A stretch of 64,000 nucleotides of DNA, from the NCBI RefSeq assembly GCF_030848565.1, contig NZ_JAVDDV010000005.1, forward strand, positions 62,001 to 126,000, in the 5' to 3' direction. Numbering within the stretch: the first letter of the stretch is position 1; each line of letters starts with the position of its first letter. The position numbers and the translations under genes were made by a program. Below are positions 19,053-28,270 of the stretch, one piece after another. Source of the stretch: Natronolimnohabitans sp. A-GB9 (lineage in GTDB: Archaea; Halobacteriota; Halobacteria; Halobacteriales; Natrialbaceae). Below the pieces are notes generated by a model. The model was given only the letters and a program-made list of their open reading frames with translations, was not told the DNA's origin and did no database searches.

Positions 19053-21629
19053 ATGGAGTATCACGAGGCGGCGGACTTTCTCTTCGATCTGCGGCGGTTC
19101 CGCCCGAAGCCCGGGACGGAATCGACGGCGCGGCTGCTCGCCCACCTCGAGAACCCCCACGAGGACGTCGACGTCGTCCAGATTGCCGGCTCGAACGGCA
19201 AGGGGTCGACGGCACGAATGGTAGAGCGAAGCCTCCGGGAAGCCGGGCTCTCGGTCGGGCTCTACACCTCGCCACACCTCGAGGACCTGCGCGAACGGAT
19301 CCGCGTCGACGGGCGAAAGATCCCTCGGTCAGCGGTCAGCGACTTCGTCGCCGAGGCCGGCGAGTACGTCACCGAGCGCGGCGCCGACGGCGAGTCGCCG
19401 ACGTTTTTCGAAGTCATGACCGCAATGGCGATCTGGCACTTCGGTCGCGAGGACGTCGACGTCGCCGTCCTCGAGGTCGGGATCGGCGGCCGGTACGACG
19501 CCACGAGCGTCGTCGATCCGATCGCGAGCACGGTGACGAGTGTCACCTTAGAGCATACGGGCATCCTCGGTGACACCGTCGAGGAGATCGCCCGCGACAA
19601 GGCCCACGTCGCGCCGGAAGACCGGCCGCTGGTGACGGGAGCGTCCGGCGACGCACTCGAGGGCGTCCGTGCGGTCGCCGGCGACGTGATCACCGTCGGC
19701 ACAGCGGATGGGGACAGGGAGACGGCAGACCGGGGCGGCGAGCCGGACGTCGCGGTCACCTACGACGGCCGAACGAACCACACCGAAGCCGCAATCACCG
19801 TCGAGCACGACGACTGGTGTCTCGAGACGCAGATCCCCCTGTTGGGGACCCACCAGGCCGAGAACGCAGGGATCGCCGCGATCCTCGCCCGACAGGTCGC
19901 CGACATCTCGGACGAGGATCTCGAACGTGGGCTGCGAAACGCCCACTGGCCGGGCCGCTTCGAAGTGATCGACACGGACCCACTGGTCGTCTTGGACGGT
20001 GCACACAACCCCGGCGCCTGCCAGCAGCTCTCGGAGACGCTGTCGACCTACGAGTACGACGAGCTCACGCTCGTCTTCGGCGCGATGCACGACAAGGACC
20101 ACCGCGAGATGGCCGCGGCGCTGCCGACCCCCGATACCGTGCTCGCGACCGAACCGAGCCTCGAACGCGCCGAAGACCGGGCTGTCCTCGCGAGCGTGTT
20201 CGAGGACAGCGACGATGTCGACGTACGAACGGCTGGGACCGTCCAGGACGCCCTCGAGACCGCCCTGGCCGACGCCGGAGAAGACGACTGCGTGCTCGTC
20301 GCCGGCTCGCTGTTTGCCGTCGCCGAGGCCCGCTCGCGCTGGACCAGTGCGGGCGTTCGAAAACGGATCTCTGACCGGGAGGACGCCCGCGAGGAACTCG
20401 AGCGAGCGAACGTCCCGACGGCCGACGGCGCGCGCCTGGAGGGCGACGCCGTCCACCGCGTAGTCAAACTCTCGCTTGGCTACCGACAGGCCACGGCCGT
20501 CGAGCGGGAACTGCTGCGTCTCGGTGGCGAGTGTGCCCTCTCGGGGCTCCAGCGCGACGACGAGACGGTCGAAACCGTCCTGATGGGCACCGTTTCGCAG
20601 TTCGAACGTCTCGTCGAGATCCTCGAGACCGACGGCACAGACGAATCGGACGCGACCGCCGACACGGGTGGGCTCGCCGACGTCGCTCGAGAGCTGCGAG
20701 CGACTCTCGATATCGATCTCGAGACGAGTGCGTCCGACTCGAGCGGGGACGTCACACGGTCCGACCGCACGGCTCCCACGGACGGAGGTAGCGAGGACTC
20801 GGACTCACAGTATCCCTGGCACGATCGCACCGCCGTCATGGGGATCTTGAACGTCACGCCCGACAGCTTCTACGACGGTGGCCAGTACGACGCCCTCGAG
20901 GACGCCGTTTCTCGGGCGGAAGCGATGGTCGAAGCGGGCGCCGACGTGATCGACGTCGGCGGCGAGTCGACCAGACCCGGCGCCGACCCCGTCTCGACCG
21001 AAACGGAGATCGAACGCGTCGTCCCCGTCGTCGAACGGATCGCCGACCTGGACGTCCACATCTCGATCGATACGCGCAAGGCCGCCGTCGCGGACGCGGC
21101 CCTCGAGGCCGGCGCCGACATCATCAACGACGTCTCGGGCCTCGAGGATCCCGAGATGCGGTTCGTCGTCGCCGACCACGACGCCGTGCTCGTGGTGATG
21201 CACAGCATCGACGCGCCGGTCGTCCCGGATCGGGACGTCGACTACGACGACGTCGTCGAGGACGTGATCGATCAGCTATCGGAACGTGTCTTGCTCGCCG
21301 AGAAGGCGGGGGTCGACCGCGAGAATATCGTCGTCGATCCAGGGATCGGCTTCGGCAAGTCCGCCCGCGAGAGTTTCGAGATCCTCGGGCGCACCGACGA
21401 GTTCCACGCGCTCGGCTGTCCGGTGCTCATCGGCCACTCACAGAAGTCGATGTTCGGCCACGTCGACTGCGAGGCCGACGAGCGCGACGCGCCGACCGTC
21501 GCAGCGAGTGCACTCGCGGCCGACCGTGGCGCCGACATCGTCCGGGTACACGACGTCCCCGAGAACGTCGCCGCGGTTCGGACGGCGCTTGCGGCCCGTG
21601 ACCCCGAACGGTTCGACTGGAGCGCCTGA
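19053..21629 (+). CDS. folCP: Folylpolyglutamate/dihydrofolate synthase - dihydropteroate synthase fusion
   Basis: Bifunctional folate enzyme of haloarchaea. Residues about 1-430 are a Mur-ligase-like FolC domain with P-loop IAGSNGKGS (about 45-53), TPTFFEVMTAMA-type segment, and the HNPG motif (about 317). Residues about 585-858 are a TIM-barrel dihydropteroate synthase with GILNVTPDSFYDGG, DVGGESTRPG and DPGIGFGKS. The linker (about 430-585) carries a small folded domain (VVKLSLGYRQATAVE..) and an acidic spacer. FolP condenses p-aminobenzoate with the pterin pyrophosphate and FolC adds glutamate. The fusion itself is known in haloarchaea. ATG at 19053 fits the FolC N-terminus. Confidence 0.95.
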   Translation: MEYHEAADFLFDLRRFRPKPGTESTARLLAHLENPHEDVDVVQIAGSNGKGSTARMVERSLREAGLSVGLYTSPHLEDLRERIRVDGRKIPRSAVSDFVAEAGEYVTERGADGESPTFFEVMTAMAIWHFGREDVDVAVLEVGIGGRYDATSVVDPIASTVTSVTLEHTGILGDTVEEIARDKAHVAPEDRPLVTGASGDALEGVRAVAGDVITVGTADGDRETADRGGEPDVAVTYDGRTNHTEAAITVEHDDWCLETQIPLLGTHQAENAGIAAILARQVADISDEDLERGLRNAHWPGRFEVIDTDPLVVLDGAHNPGACQQLSETLSTYEYDELTLVFGAMHDKDHREMAAALPTPDTVLATEPSLERAEDRAVLASVFEDSDDVDVRTAGTVQDALETALADAGEDDCVLVAGSLFAVAEARSRWTSAGVRKRISDREDAREELERANVPTADGARLEGDAVHRVVKLSLGYRQATAVERELLRLGGECALSGLQRDDETVETVLMGTVSQFERLVEILETDGTDESDATADTGGLADVARELRATLDIDLETSASDSSGDVTRSDRTAPTDGGSEDSDSQYPWHDRTAVMGILNVTPDSFYDGGQYDALEDAVSRAEAMVEAGADVIDVGGESTRPGADPVSTETEIERVVPVVERIADLDVHISIDTRKAAVADAALEAGADIINDVSGLEDPEMRFVVADHDAVLVVMHSIDAPVVPDRDVDYDDVVEDVIDQLSERVLLAEKAGVDRENIVVDPGIGFGKSARESFEILGRTDEFHALGCPVLIGHSQKSMFGHVDCEADERDAPTVAASALAADRGADIVRVHDVPENVAAVRTALAARDPERFDWSA

Positions 21630-21717
21630 GCGCGACTCGAGTATTCAACTGCCGGTCGAAGGTTCAACCGTCCGGAGCGTGTACCGACGGCAAGCGCAGC
21701 GTGCGCGGAGGAACACG

Positions 21718-22488
21718 ATGTCCGAGGAACACGACAACGACCTATCGGCAGAGATCCCGACGGAGACGGTAGAAGAACTCGCATCACAGCGTCCCGTAGA
21801 GGCGGCGACGGCCGTCACACCCGGTGATAAACGCGGGCTGCTATCGTTGGCGGGCGGTGGTGTATTGCTTCTGTCGGCGCTCAAATCGCTCCGGAAGGGG
21901 CAGCTCCGAGCGCTCCCGAAAGGTGCCGTCGCCGCCGGCCTGCTCAGCTACGGGCTTCGACGGCAGCGCTCGAGCGGCCCGGAGACGTTCGAACCCGTGA
22001 CGGACGAGGTCGAGGGCGGAACCGACGACAAGGACGTGTCGGATCAGGCCCACGCCGCCGCCGAGCGACCGGATTCCGGCCGTGAGTCGCAGATCGATGC
22101 GAGCGGTGAGGTCGACGACGCGAGCCAGCTCGGCGACGAAGGCGACACGGGAGAGCGAGTCGAGTTCACCGAGGACGCCGAAGGGGAGGAGCCACGAACG
22201 AAACCTGAACACGTAGGCGAGGAGGAAGATCCGCGTCGCGACACCGACGACGAGACGGTCGAGATCGACGTCTCCGAGACGGCCATGGCCGAAGAAACGA
22301 GCGAGGCGACTGGCCCCGATCCGGAACAGGCCCAGCCGTCCCAGACCGACTCGATCGAGCCCGAAGAGAGCCCCGAGGAGGACGCATCGGATATGAAAGT
22401 CGAACCGGGCGAGGACAGCGACAGCGCGTCCGACGAACCGGACGAAAGCGCAAGCGAGGGCGACGAAGACGAGACTGAGGATCGGTAG
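21718..22488 (+). CDS. Acidic haloarchaeal protein with one hydrophobic region, unknown
   Basis: A 256-residue protein starting MSEEHDNDLSAEIPTE. Residues about 38-82 include a hydrophobic stretch (LLSLAGGGVLLLSALKSL) and a basic patch; the remaining 170 residues are a highly acidic Glu/Asp/Ser-rich tail. This resembles haloarchaeal membrane-associated proteins of unknown role. The start was chosen at the ATG at 21718 because the upstream open frame overlaps folCP and lacks character. No family is recognised. Confidence 0.7.
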   Translation: MSEEHDNDLSAEIPTETVEELASQRPVEAATAVTPGDKRGLLSLAGGGVLLLSALKSLRKGQLRALPKGAVAAGLLSYGLRRQRSSGPETFEPVTDEVEGGTDDKDVSDQAHAAAERPDSGRESQIDASGEVDDASQLGDEGDTGERVEFTEDAEGEEPRTKPEHVGEEEDPRRDTDDETVEIDVSETAMAEETSEATGPDPEQAQPSQTDSIEPEESPEEDASDMKVEPGEDSDSASDEPDESASEGDEDETEDR

Positions 22489-22489
22489 T

Positions 22490-22509
22490 CCGTAGCGTAC
22501 ACGCTACTG
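22490..22509. terminator. Hairpin between convergent genes
   Basis: GTAGCGT (22492-22498) and ACGCTAC (22501-22507) form a seven-base stem with a two-base gap, extended by flanking C/G bases. It lies 2 bp after the stop at 22488 and overlaps the end of the opposite gene (stop 22504), so it could end transcription from both sides. Confidence 0.4.
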
Positions 22510-22779
22510 ACGGCGCTCTCGAGTCGCTGCCTCTCGTGTTGTCTGCCACCCCGCGAGGATAGCGGCCGGCAGCGCGATCGCACCGGCGACGAGCAACACC
22601 GCCGCGACGGCCGTTCCCGGAGTGACGCGGTGGGGACTGACGGTCAGCGAGAGCCCGAGATCGATCTCGAGATAGGTAACCACGCCGAGGACGAGTAATC
22701 CCGCAAACGAGAAGACGGCGACCGCGAGCAACGCCCTGGGTCGTCCGGCTCGGCCGGACTGCGCCCGTTCGTCAACCAT
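22504..22779 (-). CDS. Small two-helix membrane protein, unknown
   Basis: A 91-residue protein with hydrophobic segments at about residues 17-35 and 55-75, a basic N-terminus and a charged C-terminal tail (TTREAATRERRQ). It is convergent with the acidic protein gene. No family recognised. Confidence 0.6.
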   Translation of the reverse strand: MVDERAQSGRAGRPRALLAVAVFSFAGLLVLGVVTYLEIDLGLSLTVSPHRVTPGTAVAAVLLVAGAIALPAAILAGWQTTREAATRERRQ

Positions 22780-23229
22780 ACCGATGGTTGTCAGTCCCCG
22801 ATCATGAGCCTTCGGATCGAGCCGACCACCGAAGACGCACCACGGGCGGTCGGCAGTAGCGTCGTACGTACCGATCGACCCCGAACGACGGCGTCCGTGC
22901 GAGTGGCTATGACCTCCTCGAGAACGAAGCCGACGGCTACTCGCCGTCGGTGTTCGTCACTCTGAACTCGAACTCGAATTGACCGTCCGTCCTGACGTTT
23001 ACGCCACCGAGTTCCGACGACAGCTGTTCTCGAACTCGAGAGGTTGGCTCGACGGTGACCGAGACGCTGTCACTGTTGGCGTTGTATGTGATGGTCCCGA
23101 CAGTCACGTCGAACCCTCGAGAGCGTCGCCCTCTCGGGACGAACGCCAACTGGTATATAACTCCCTCTATATCTGGGTTCCGTTGCTATCCCGGACGACG
23201 ACTAGCTTCTAGATAGGAGAGAAGAAACT
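22780..23229. other. 450-bp region with low coding certainty
   Basis: The region holds a possible minus-strand gene (22937-23149), TATA-like tracts on the plus strand (TATATAAC at 23153-23160 and CTATATCTGG at about 23165-23174) that could serve the zinc-ribbon gene at 23230, and nothing else that I can support. Confidence 0.5.
22937..23149 (-). CDS. Possible small protein, unknown
   Basis: A 70-codon frame whose last 55 residues (TVGTITYNANSDSVSVTVEP ... FEFEFRVTNTDGE) have natural alternating beta-strand character and acidic composition, while the first 15 (RGRRSRG-rich) do not. The start is uncertain (TTG at 23149 or an internal GTG). It may be a small real protein or the surviving end of a larger one. 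Confidence 0.35.
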   Translation of the reverse strand: MAFVPRGRRSRGFDVTVGTITYNANSDSVSVTVEPTSRVREQLSSELGGVNVRTDGQFEFEFRVTNTDGE

Positions 23230-23379
23230 ATGACGACATACCAATTCACTTGTCCCGACTGCAGTCGGGTGTTCACCGTCACTGAACCGATGCGCGATGC
23301 GACCATAGCCAACGGCTGTCCGGTCTGTGGAGCGCCCATCGACCGAACCGATTTCATGTCGGAGCCGGCACCGGCATGA
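23230..23379 (+). CDS. DUF7560-like zinc-ribbon protein (49 aa)
   Basis: A 49-residue protein with two zinc knuckles, CPDC (about residues 8-11) and CPVC (about 30-33), the typical zinc-ribbon spacing. The N-terminus MTTYQFTCPDCSRVFTV and PMRDATIANGCPVCG match the haloarchaeal DUF7560 zinc-ribbon family as I remember it. A GGAGAGAAG tract lies just before the ATG and could act as a ribosome binding site. Likely a small nucleic-acid- or protein-binding regulator; function unproven. Confidence 0.8.
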   Translation: MTTYQFTCPDCSRVFTVTEPMRDATIANGCPVCGAPIDRTDFMSEPAPA

Positions 23380-23457
23380 GTACCATGTCGGTTCCGACAC
23401 TGGTACACACGTCCGTTTCGTACCTCCGTCGTTCGTTTTAGGAGATTAAGGGATACG

Positions 23458-23466
23458 CTTTTACGA
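23458..23466 (+). promoter_or_regulatory. TATA-like element of the Nudix gene
   Basis: CTTTTACGA lies about 28 bp before the ATG at 23491. This favours that ATG over the GTG at 23476. Confidence 0.4.
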
Positions 23467-23490
23467 CACGACATTGTGACACTGAATGCC

Positions 23491-23949
23491 ATGACTGACG
23501 TCACGTACGTCCAGAAAGCGTGTGCCTACATCACGCGGAAGACAGGGGAACTCCTCGTCTTCGAGGGACCGGGCCACGACGGACTCCAGATCCCGAAAGG
23601 GACACTCGAGGGCGGCGAGTCGCCTCGAGAGGCGCTGTTCAGGGAGGTACGCGAAGAGAGCGGGCTCGCCACGCTACAGGACGTCACGCATCTGACGACC
23701 GACGTCTGGACACGCCGCGAGGAGCCGCCAAAACGGTACGTTCGCCACTTCTTTCATGCGAGCGTCCACGAGCCACGCGACCGATGGGTCCACACTGTCA
23801 CTGACGGCGGCGACGAAGACGGCTCGAACTTTCATCTACGATGGATCGACCCACGGGCTGCCGGCGCGTTCGCACTCGATCTCGACGACTACGTCCATCT
23901 GCTCTTCGACGGCGTTTCGAGCGACAGCGTCGCATCGATATCCGATTGA
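23491..23949 (+). CDS. Nudix hydrolase
   Basis: Hydrolyses a nucleoside diphosphate linked to another group, releasing the X moiety; substrate unknown. The 152-residue protein carries a perfect Nudix box GTLEGGESPREALFREVREE (about residues 37-56), which fits GX5EX7REUXEEXGU. The fold otherwise is short and typical (KACAYITRKTGELLVFEGPG at the start). It is convergent with the FAU-1 gene. Confidence 0.92.
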   Translation: MTDVTYVQKACAYITRKTGELLVFEGPGHDGLQIPKGTLEGGESPREALFREVREESGLATLQDVTHLTTDVWTRREEPPKRYVRHFFHASVHEPRDRWVHTVTDGGDEDGSNFHLRWIDPRAAGAFALDLDDYVHLLFDGVSSDSVASISD

Positions 23950-23982
23950 CCGCAACAACGGATTCGGGCGGTCGACCGTCGA

Positions 23983-25404
23983 CTACTTCGAAAGCGCGCG
24001 TTCGACGGCCTCGGCGACGTTCATCGCCTTCTCGTACAGTTCGTCCGAGACATGGCCGTCGTCGACTGCGTCCTCGAGTTCCGCGGCGTCGACGATGTCG
24101 ACGGTTCCGTCCGGTTGCCGGATCACGTCGACGTAGAGGTCGACGTAGCGCGCGCCGTCGGGAAATAGCTCCACTGGCGTACAGATATTGACGTACGTTC
24201 CTTTCGCCGTTCCGTCTTCGTCTTTATACGTCGTCGGATACCACCATCGGCCCTCGCGGAACTTCGTGACGGCAACGTCGCCATCCTCCTTGGGAACGCC
24301 GAGGGCATCGTAGGTGCCCCCGCCACGCATCGAGCGTTCGAGCGTGATCGAACCGTCGGCGTCCCAGTCGGTCACCTCTCCGCGGCCAAGCGAGATGCAT
24401 CGGCCGTCGGGCTTGCCGTGACCGATCTCGATTCGATCGCCCATCGTCGGCCCGAACTGGCGAGAGACTACGCCGAAGGGAAACCCGTCTTCGCCGGGCG
24501 CGTCGCAGACGGCCTCCGCGAAGTCGACGGCCGCGCTCGCGGCCCTGTCCGCGGCCTTGATCCGGTGGTGGCCGGCCATCGTCGTCTCGACTTCACGGCG
24601 GCGGTTGTCCAGTGCCAACCGCGACTCGCGGCCGAACCAACACCACGACGTCGACTGCAGGCCCGCGAGCAGTCCCGGCTCGCTCGGTCGGTCGGGAGCG
24701 TCCTCGAGTGCTGCCTCGAGTTCGCGCGCTCGAGTGGCCGCCGCCTCGAGAGCCGTGCCCATCGCCTCGAGGTCGGCATCGGCGGCCCCGCTTTGCCAGC
24801 GGATCCCCCAGCCGTCGGGGACGTCGACCGACAGGAGATCCGTCATCCCGACGAGTTCGTCGGCTCGCTCACCCCGGAGTGCCGCTGAAACACCGGACCG
24901 CCCCCGGGAGAGGGTACAGAGGCCATCGGCCACCTCGAGGGTCGGCTCGACCCGGGGATCGTCGTCGGTCCACGGTGGTGTGGGTTCGGTGACCTGAACG
25001 CGGTACCGATCACCGCTGTCGACGTAGCCGTTGACGTCGTCGTACTTCAGGTGGCCGCGACGGCCGTCGCCGAGATCGACGGTCGCACCGCTGCCGCCGC
25101 CGGCGTCGATCACTTCGGCGTCGAAGACGGCACCGCGGGGGACCGAGTCCTTCCAGCGGAAGCTATCGATCGCGAGGGACTCGAGTTCGCCCGCGACCGT
25201 CTCGACGGTGTCGGGATCGCCCGAGACCTCGACACCCTGCCTGTCGCGGGTCGTTTCGATCGTGACGTCTGCCGGAACGGTCTCGAAGGCGTCGTCGAAC
25301 CGCTCCTGGATCGGATCGGAGGCCTGGACGACCTCGAGGCCGTTCGTCCCGAGCAGTCGCGTAAGGGCCGTAGTATAGATGCCGCGGACGCGTACCGTCG
25401 TCAT
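23983..25404 (-). CDS. Probable ribonuclease FAU-1 family protein
   Basis: A 473-residue protein of the archaeal FAU-1 family, AU-rich RNA-binding proteins related to the RNase E/G N-terminal region. It begins MTTVRVRGIYTTALTRLL, has an S1-like RNA-binding segment (AVFDAEVIDAGGGSGATVDLG), and ends in a DUF402-type domain (GKPDGRCISLGRG ... YVDLYVDVIRQPDG). It probably acts in RNA processing or rRNA maturation. The second ATG (25404) fits the family start. The 62-residue gene at 25466 lies 60 bp upstream on the same strand. Confidence 0.88.
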   Translation of the reverse strand: MTTVRVRGIYTTALTRLLGTNGLEVVQASDPIQERFDDAFETVPADVTIETTRDRQGVEVSGDPDTVETVAGELESLAIDSFRWKDSVPRGAVFDAEVIDAGGGSGATVDLGDGRRGHLKYDDVNGYVDSGDRYRVQVTEPTPPWTDDDPRVEPTLEVADGLCTLSRGRSGVSAALRGERADELVGMTDLLSVDVPDGWGIRWQSGAADADLEAMGTALEAAATRARELEAALEDAPDRPSEPGLLAGLQSTSWCWFGRESRLALDNRRREVETTMAGHHRIKAADRAASAAVDFAEAVCDAPGEDGFPFGVVSRQFGPTMGDRIEIGHGKPDGRCISLGRGEVTDWDADGSITLERSMRGGGTYDALGVPKEDGDVAVTKFREGRWWYPTTYKDEDGTAKGTYVNICTPVELFPDGARYVDLYVDVIRQPDGTVDIVDAAELEDAVDDGHVSDELYEKAMNVAEAVERALSK

Positions 25405-25465
25405 CGCCATCCCTCCGTCGGCTCCGCCGTAACCGTCTCCGCGTCGTCCTGTGCGTTCACGATGA

Positions 25466-25654
25466 TCACTCCAGGGTCTCGCGGTCGGGCGCGAACCGCA
25501 CGCGGTCGTCGATCGTCGGTCCGAGCGTCAGTTCTACCGAATCGTCCGGGAGGATCCGGCCGTCCTCGACGACCGCTTGTGAGGCGGCCTGGAGGTCGTC
25601 GGTATCGAGGCCGACGTCGCGAAGCGCCCGCTGGGTTCGCTGGTCGAAGTGCAT
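25466..25654 (-). CDS. Small haloarchaeal protein (DUF7532-like?)
   Basis: A 62-residue acidic soluble protein (MHFDQRTQRALRDVGLDTDD ...) with one predicted helix at the start and a short beta segment at the end (VELTLGPTIDDRVRF). It precedes FAU-1 on the same strand, probably in one transcript. The start resembles a haloarchaeal small family that I recall as DUF7532; this is not certain. Function unknown. Confidence 0.65.
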   Translation of the reverse strand: MHFDQRTQRALRDVGLDTDDLQAASQAVVEDGRILPDDSVELTLGPTIDDRVRFAPDRETLE

Positions 25655-25767
25655 GTACCTGTGTTACCGGGCGACGCCTTTGTGGATTCCGAGTTCACTC
25701 GTGGTTCCACCACTGAAGCGTCGCCGAACGCTTACCGGACCGGACGCCGTAGTCCACCGCAAGCGCC

Positions 25768-26772
25768 ATGGAGCGAGGACGCGATCCGGTCGAAGAAGCC
25801 AGCGACGAGTCGAGAGATCTCCACGAGGTGTCTACGTGGGAACCCCGCACCCCGCTCGACGCACTCGCGTATACGGTCTACAACGGGATCAGTTACGGGT
25901 TTCAGGCGATCGTTCTCCTCGTCGCACTTGCGATCACGGCGACGCTGCTCGTCCAGCCGGCCATCCTCGTCGCCGACGAGCCGGCGCTTGCGGTCTTCTT
26001 TGCGCTCTCGGTCGTCCCGGCGGCGCTGCTCGCCGGTTTCATCTGGTACACCGATATTACGACGAACGAACCGCTTGGCTTACTCGTCGCAACGTTCGTC
26101 CTCGCGGTCCTCTTCGCGACGTTCGCCGCCGTCGTCAACTCCGTGTTCGCGGGGCTGCAGGCGATTCCACTGGTCGGCGCGGCGCTCTTTTTTTACTTGA
26201 TCGTCGGTCCCGTCGAGGAAGCCGTCAAACTCCTCGCGGTCCGTGTCTTCGCGTACCGCAGTGATTCCTTCGACGCAGTCATCGACGGCGCGGTCTACGG
26301 TGCGGTCGCCGGACTGGGCTTTGCCGCGATCGAGAACGCGATCTACATCTCCGGAACGGTCGCGGAGGCCGACATCGGGACGATCACCGCCGCGACCGGA
26401 ATCGCGACGGTCCGTGCACTCGTCGGTCCCGGCCACGTCATCTACTCCGCGATCGCGGGGTACTACCTCGGACTCGCGAAGTTCAACCCCGACAATGCCG
26501 GCCCGATCGTCGCGAAGGGGCTGTTGATCGCCGCCTTCGTCCACGCCACGTACAACACGACGGTCGGGTTCGTGCCCGATCTCGTCGCCAGTCTCTACGC
26601 CGTTCCCCCCAGCGTCGCGTTCGTCGGCTACGTGATCGCGTTCGACATCGCCGTCGGCTACTATCTCTACCGGAAGATCGTCCGTTACCGACGGGCCTAC
26701 CGCGACGTCAGAGACGACACCGGTCCCGAACCCAAGCCGGAACTCACCGAGTTCGATCCGCCCCAGCGGTAG
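25768..26772 (+). CDS. PrsW-family intramembrane metalloprotease
   Basis: A 334-residue polytopic membrane protein with about eight helices. It carries the PrsW motifs: VGPVEEAVKLLAVRV (double Glu, about residues 149-163), GFAAIENAIYI (second Glu motif), GPGHVIYSAIAGYYLG (His motif), and FVHATYNTTVG (last His). In bacteria PrsW cleaves anti-sigma factors; archaea lack these, so the target is unknown. Bounded by short intergenic regions; no obvious partner gene. Confidence 0.9.
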   Translation: MERGRDPVEEASDESRDLHEVSTWEPRTPLDALAYTVYNGISYGFQAIVLLVALAITATLLVQPAILVADEPALAVFFALSVVPAALLAGFIWYTDITTNEPLGLLVATFVLAVLFATFAAVVNSVFAGLQAIPLVGAALFFYLIVGPVEEAVKLLAVRVFAYRSDSFDAVIDGAVYGAVAGLGFAAIENAIYISGTVAEADIGTITAATGIATVRALVGPGHVIYSAIAGYYLGLAKFNPDNAGPIVAKGLLIAAFVHATYNTTVGFVPDLVASLYAVPPSVAFVGYVIAFDIAVGYYLYRKIVRYRRAYRDVRDDTGPEPKPELTEFDPPQR

Positions 26773-26904
26773 GTCCACTCGAGATCGCCCGCGGATGCAA
26801 GCACCACTGGCTTCTCTCGGAGTCGTCGGAGTCTAGAGGGACGACGATCATCCGGTCTCGAGCACTCGGAACGACAGTGACCGCTGGAACCGGCTGGGAC
26901 AGTC

Positions 26905-26922
26905 AGACAGCAGTCCGTCTCA
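26905..26922 (-). repeat. Palindromic family end (ACGG type)
   Basis: The minus strand reads TGAGACGGACTGCTGTCT, identical over 16 bases to the start of the 40.1-kb hairpin. Here no real gene ends at the TGA. It lies between prsW-like and PRC-barrel-like genes. Confidence 0.55.
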
Positions 26923-26965
26923 GTGGGTATCCGTCGTGTCGGGTGCGACGTCGCTACCACTACTC

Positions 26966-27214
26966 ATGACTGAACCGTTCACCACCGACGACCTCGAGAG
27001 GCCCGTCGAGAACGCCGCCGGCGAGGTGATCGGGACCGTCGAAGCGATCGACGACGACATCGCCTTCCTCGACACCAGCGCCGGCCTCGTCGACTCGGTC
27101 CGGGCGACGCTATGTTGGAACGGCGACCGGGACGATACCGTCACGATCCACGCACGCGACGTCGACGAGGTCTCGAGTACGATGATCAGACTCGAGTGCG
27201 ACTCCGAGGAGTGA
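26966..27214 (+). CDS. PRC-barrel-like domain protein
   Basis: An 82-residue protein starting MTEPFTTDDLERPVENAAGE. The pattern VENAAGEVIGTVEAIDDDIAFLDTS followed by a second beta-rich half is that of the small PRC-barrel-type domains common in haloarchaea. Likely a soluble adaptor; partner unknown. The ATG at 26966 is chosen because the barrel begins there; an upstream ATG adds ten unrelated residues. Confidence 0.75.
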   Translation: MTEPFTTDDLERPVENAAGEVIGTVEAIDDDIAFLDTSAGLVDSVRATLCWNGDRDDTVTIHARDVDEVSSTMIRLECDSEE

Positions 27215-27284
27215 CGAGCGCGGCGACGGCCGACGATTGAATACGTCACAGTCTATATTTTCATTGCACCCCTAGCTGTACGTG

Positions 27285-27635
27285 ATGGTCCCGTTTATCG
27301 GATCGATCGTCGCGTTCGTGGTCGCACTGCTCGTCGGTGGCCTGGCGATTTACGTCGGCGCCTCGGTCGTCGTCGACGTCGAGGACTACTCGTATGCCGT
27401 CGTGACGGCCCTCGTCGGTGCGATCGCGTGGGCACTGACGGCCTGGATACCGCTGTTCGGCCCACTCCTGGCGCTGCTCGCCTGGATCTGGGTGATCAAC
27501 TGGCGGTATCCCGGCGGCTGGGTCGACGCCGCGCTCGTCGGCGTCGTCGCCTGGGCCGCTGCACTCGTCATCATCTTCGTCCTGAACGCCGTCTTCGGGC
27601 TCGGCGTCGGGGCGTTCGGCGTGCCAGGCGTCTGA
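27285..27635 (+). CDS. Haloarchaeal membrane protein, four helices
   Basis: A 116-residue protein with hydrophobic segments at about residues 3-28, 39-57, 60-76 and 82-108. Trp/Pro-rich loop WINWRYPGGWVDAA lies before the last helix. This pattern is common in haloarchaea but has no known role. Convergent with riboflavin synthase. Its stop codon continues as TGAGACGG, like the repeat ends, but the match stops there. Confidence 0.75.
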   Translation: MVPFIGSIVAFVVALLVGGLAIYVGASVVVDVEDYSYAVVTALVGAIAWALTAWIPLFGPLLALLAWIWVINWRYPGGWVDAALVGVVAWAAALVIIFVLNAVFGLGVGAFGVPGV

Positions 27636-27664
27636 GACGGGCCGCCGTCTACTGATCGGTTCCG

Positions 27665-28270
27665 CTACTCGAATCGTTCCTCGAGCAGCCGTTCGACGTA
27701 CTTCGCGAGCACGTCGACCTCGAGGTGGACCGGATCGCCCGGCTCTTTCTCCGAAAGGGTCGTGAGTTCGTACGTCGCTGGGATGATCGCGACGGTCACC
27801 GAGCCGGCGTCCGAATCGAGATCGGCCACGGTAAGGCTGATTCCATCGAGCGTGATCGATCCCTTCTCGACGACGTACCGTCCGTAGCCCTCGGGGAGTT
27901 CGAACTCGAAAAACCAGTCCTCGTCGACGGACTCGATGTTCGTCACCGTCGCGACTGCGTCGACGTGGCCCTGGACGACGTGGCCGTCGAAACGCCCGTC
28001 GGCTGGCATCGCGCGCTCGAGATTGACCTGGTCGCCGTCCGCCAACTCGCCCAGATAGGTCCGGTCGACCGTCTCGGTCGCCAGAAAGACTTCGAACCAC
28101 GACCCCTCCTCGAAGCGCTCGACGGTGAGACAGACGCCGTTGACGCTGATGCTCTGGCCGTGCTCGAGGTCGGTCGCGACCTCGTCGGCTCCGATTCGCA
28201 GACGGAGGCCGTCCGCGGTGCGCTCGCGAGCGACGATCTCGCCGGTCTCCTCGACGATTCCCGTGAACAT
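27665..28270 (-). CDS. ribE: Riboflavin synthase (alpha-type)
   Basis: Dismutates two 6,7-dimethyl-8-ribityllumazine molecules to riboflavin and the pyrimidine precursor. The 201-residue protein starts MFTGIVEETGEIV and consists of two lumazine-binding repeats, the second starting near GHVVQGHVDA (about residue 95). ISVNGVCLTV in repeat 1 and ITLDGISLTV in repeat 2 are the matched signature strands. This is the bacterial-type enzyme, which haloarchaea use instead of archaeal RibC. No other rib genes are adjacent. The frame upstream of 28270 is not conserved. Confidence 0.95.
   Translation of the reverse strand: MFTGIVEETGEIVARERTADGLRLRIGADEVATDLEHGQSISVNGVCLTVERFEEGSWFEVFLATETVDRTYLGELADGDQVNLERAMPADGRFDGHVVQGHVDAVATVTNIESVDEDWFFEFELPEGYGRYVVEKGSITLDGISLTVADLDSDAGSVTVAIIPATYELTTLSEKEPGDPVHLEVDVLAKYVERLLEERFE

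Noticed and set aside
26773-26904. Possible tRNA or small RNA gene
   Set aside because: No cloverleaf, CCA end or TTCGAATC-type loop could be assembled here or elsewhere in the window.
26920-27249. 109-codon minus-strand frame opposite the PRC-barrel-like gene
   Set aside because: Ser/Thr-rich shadow; its TGA coincides with a repeat end but it is not a gene.
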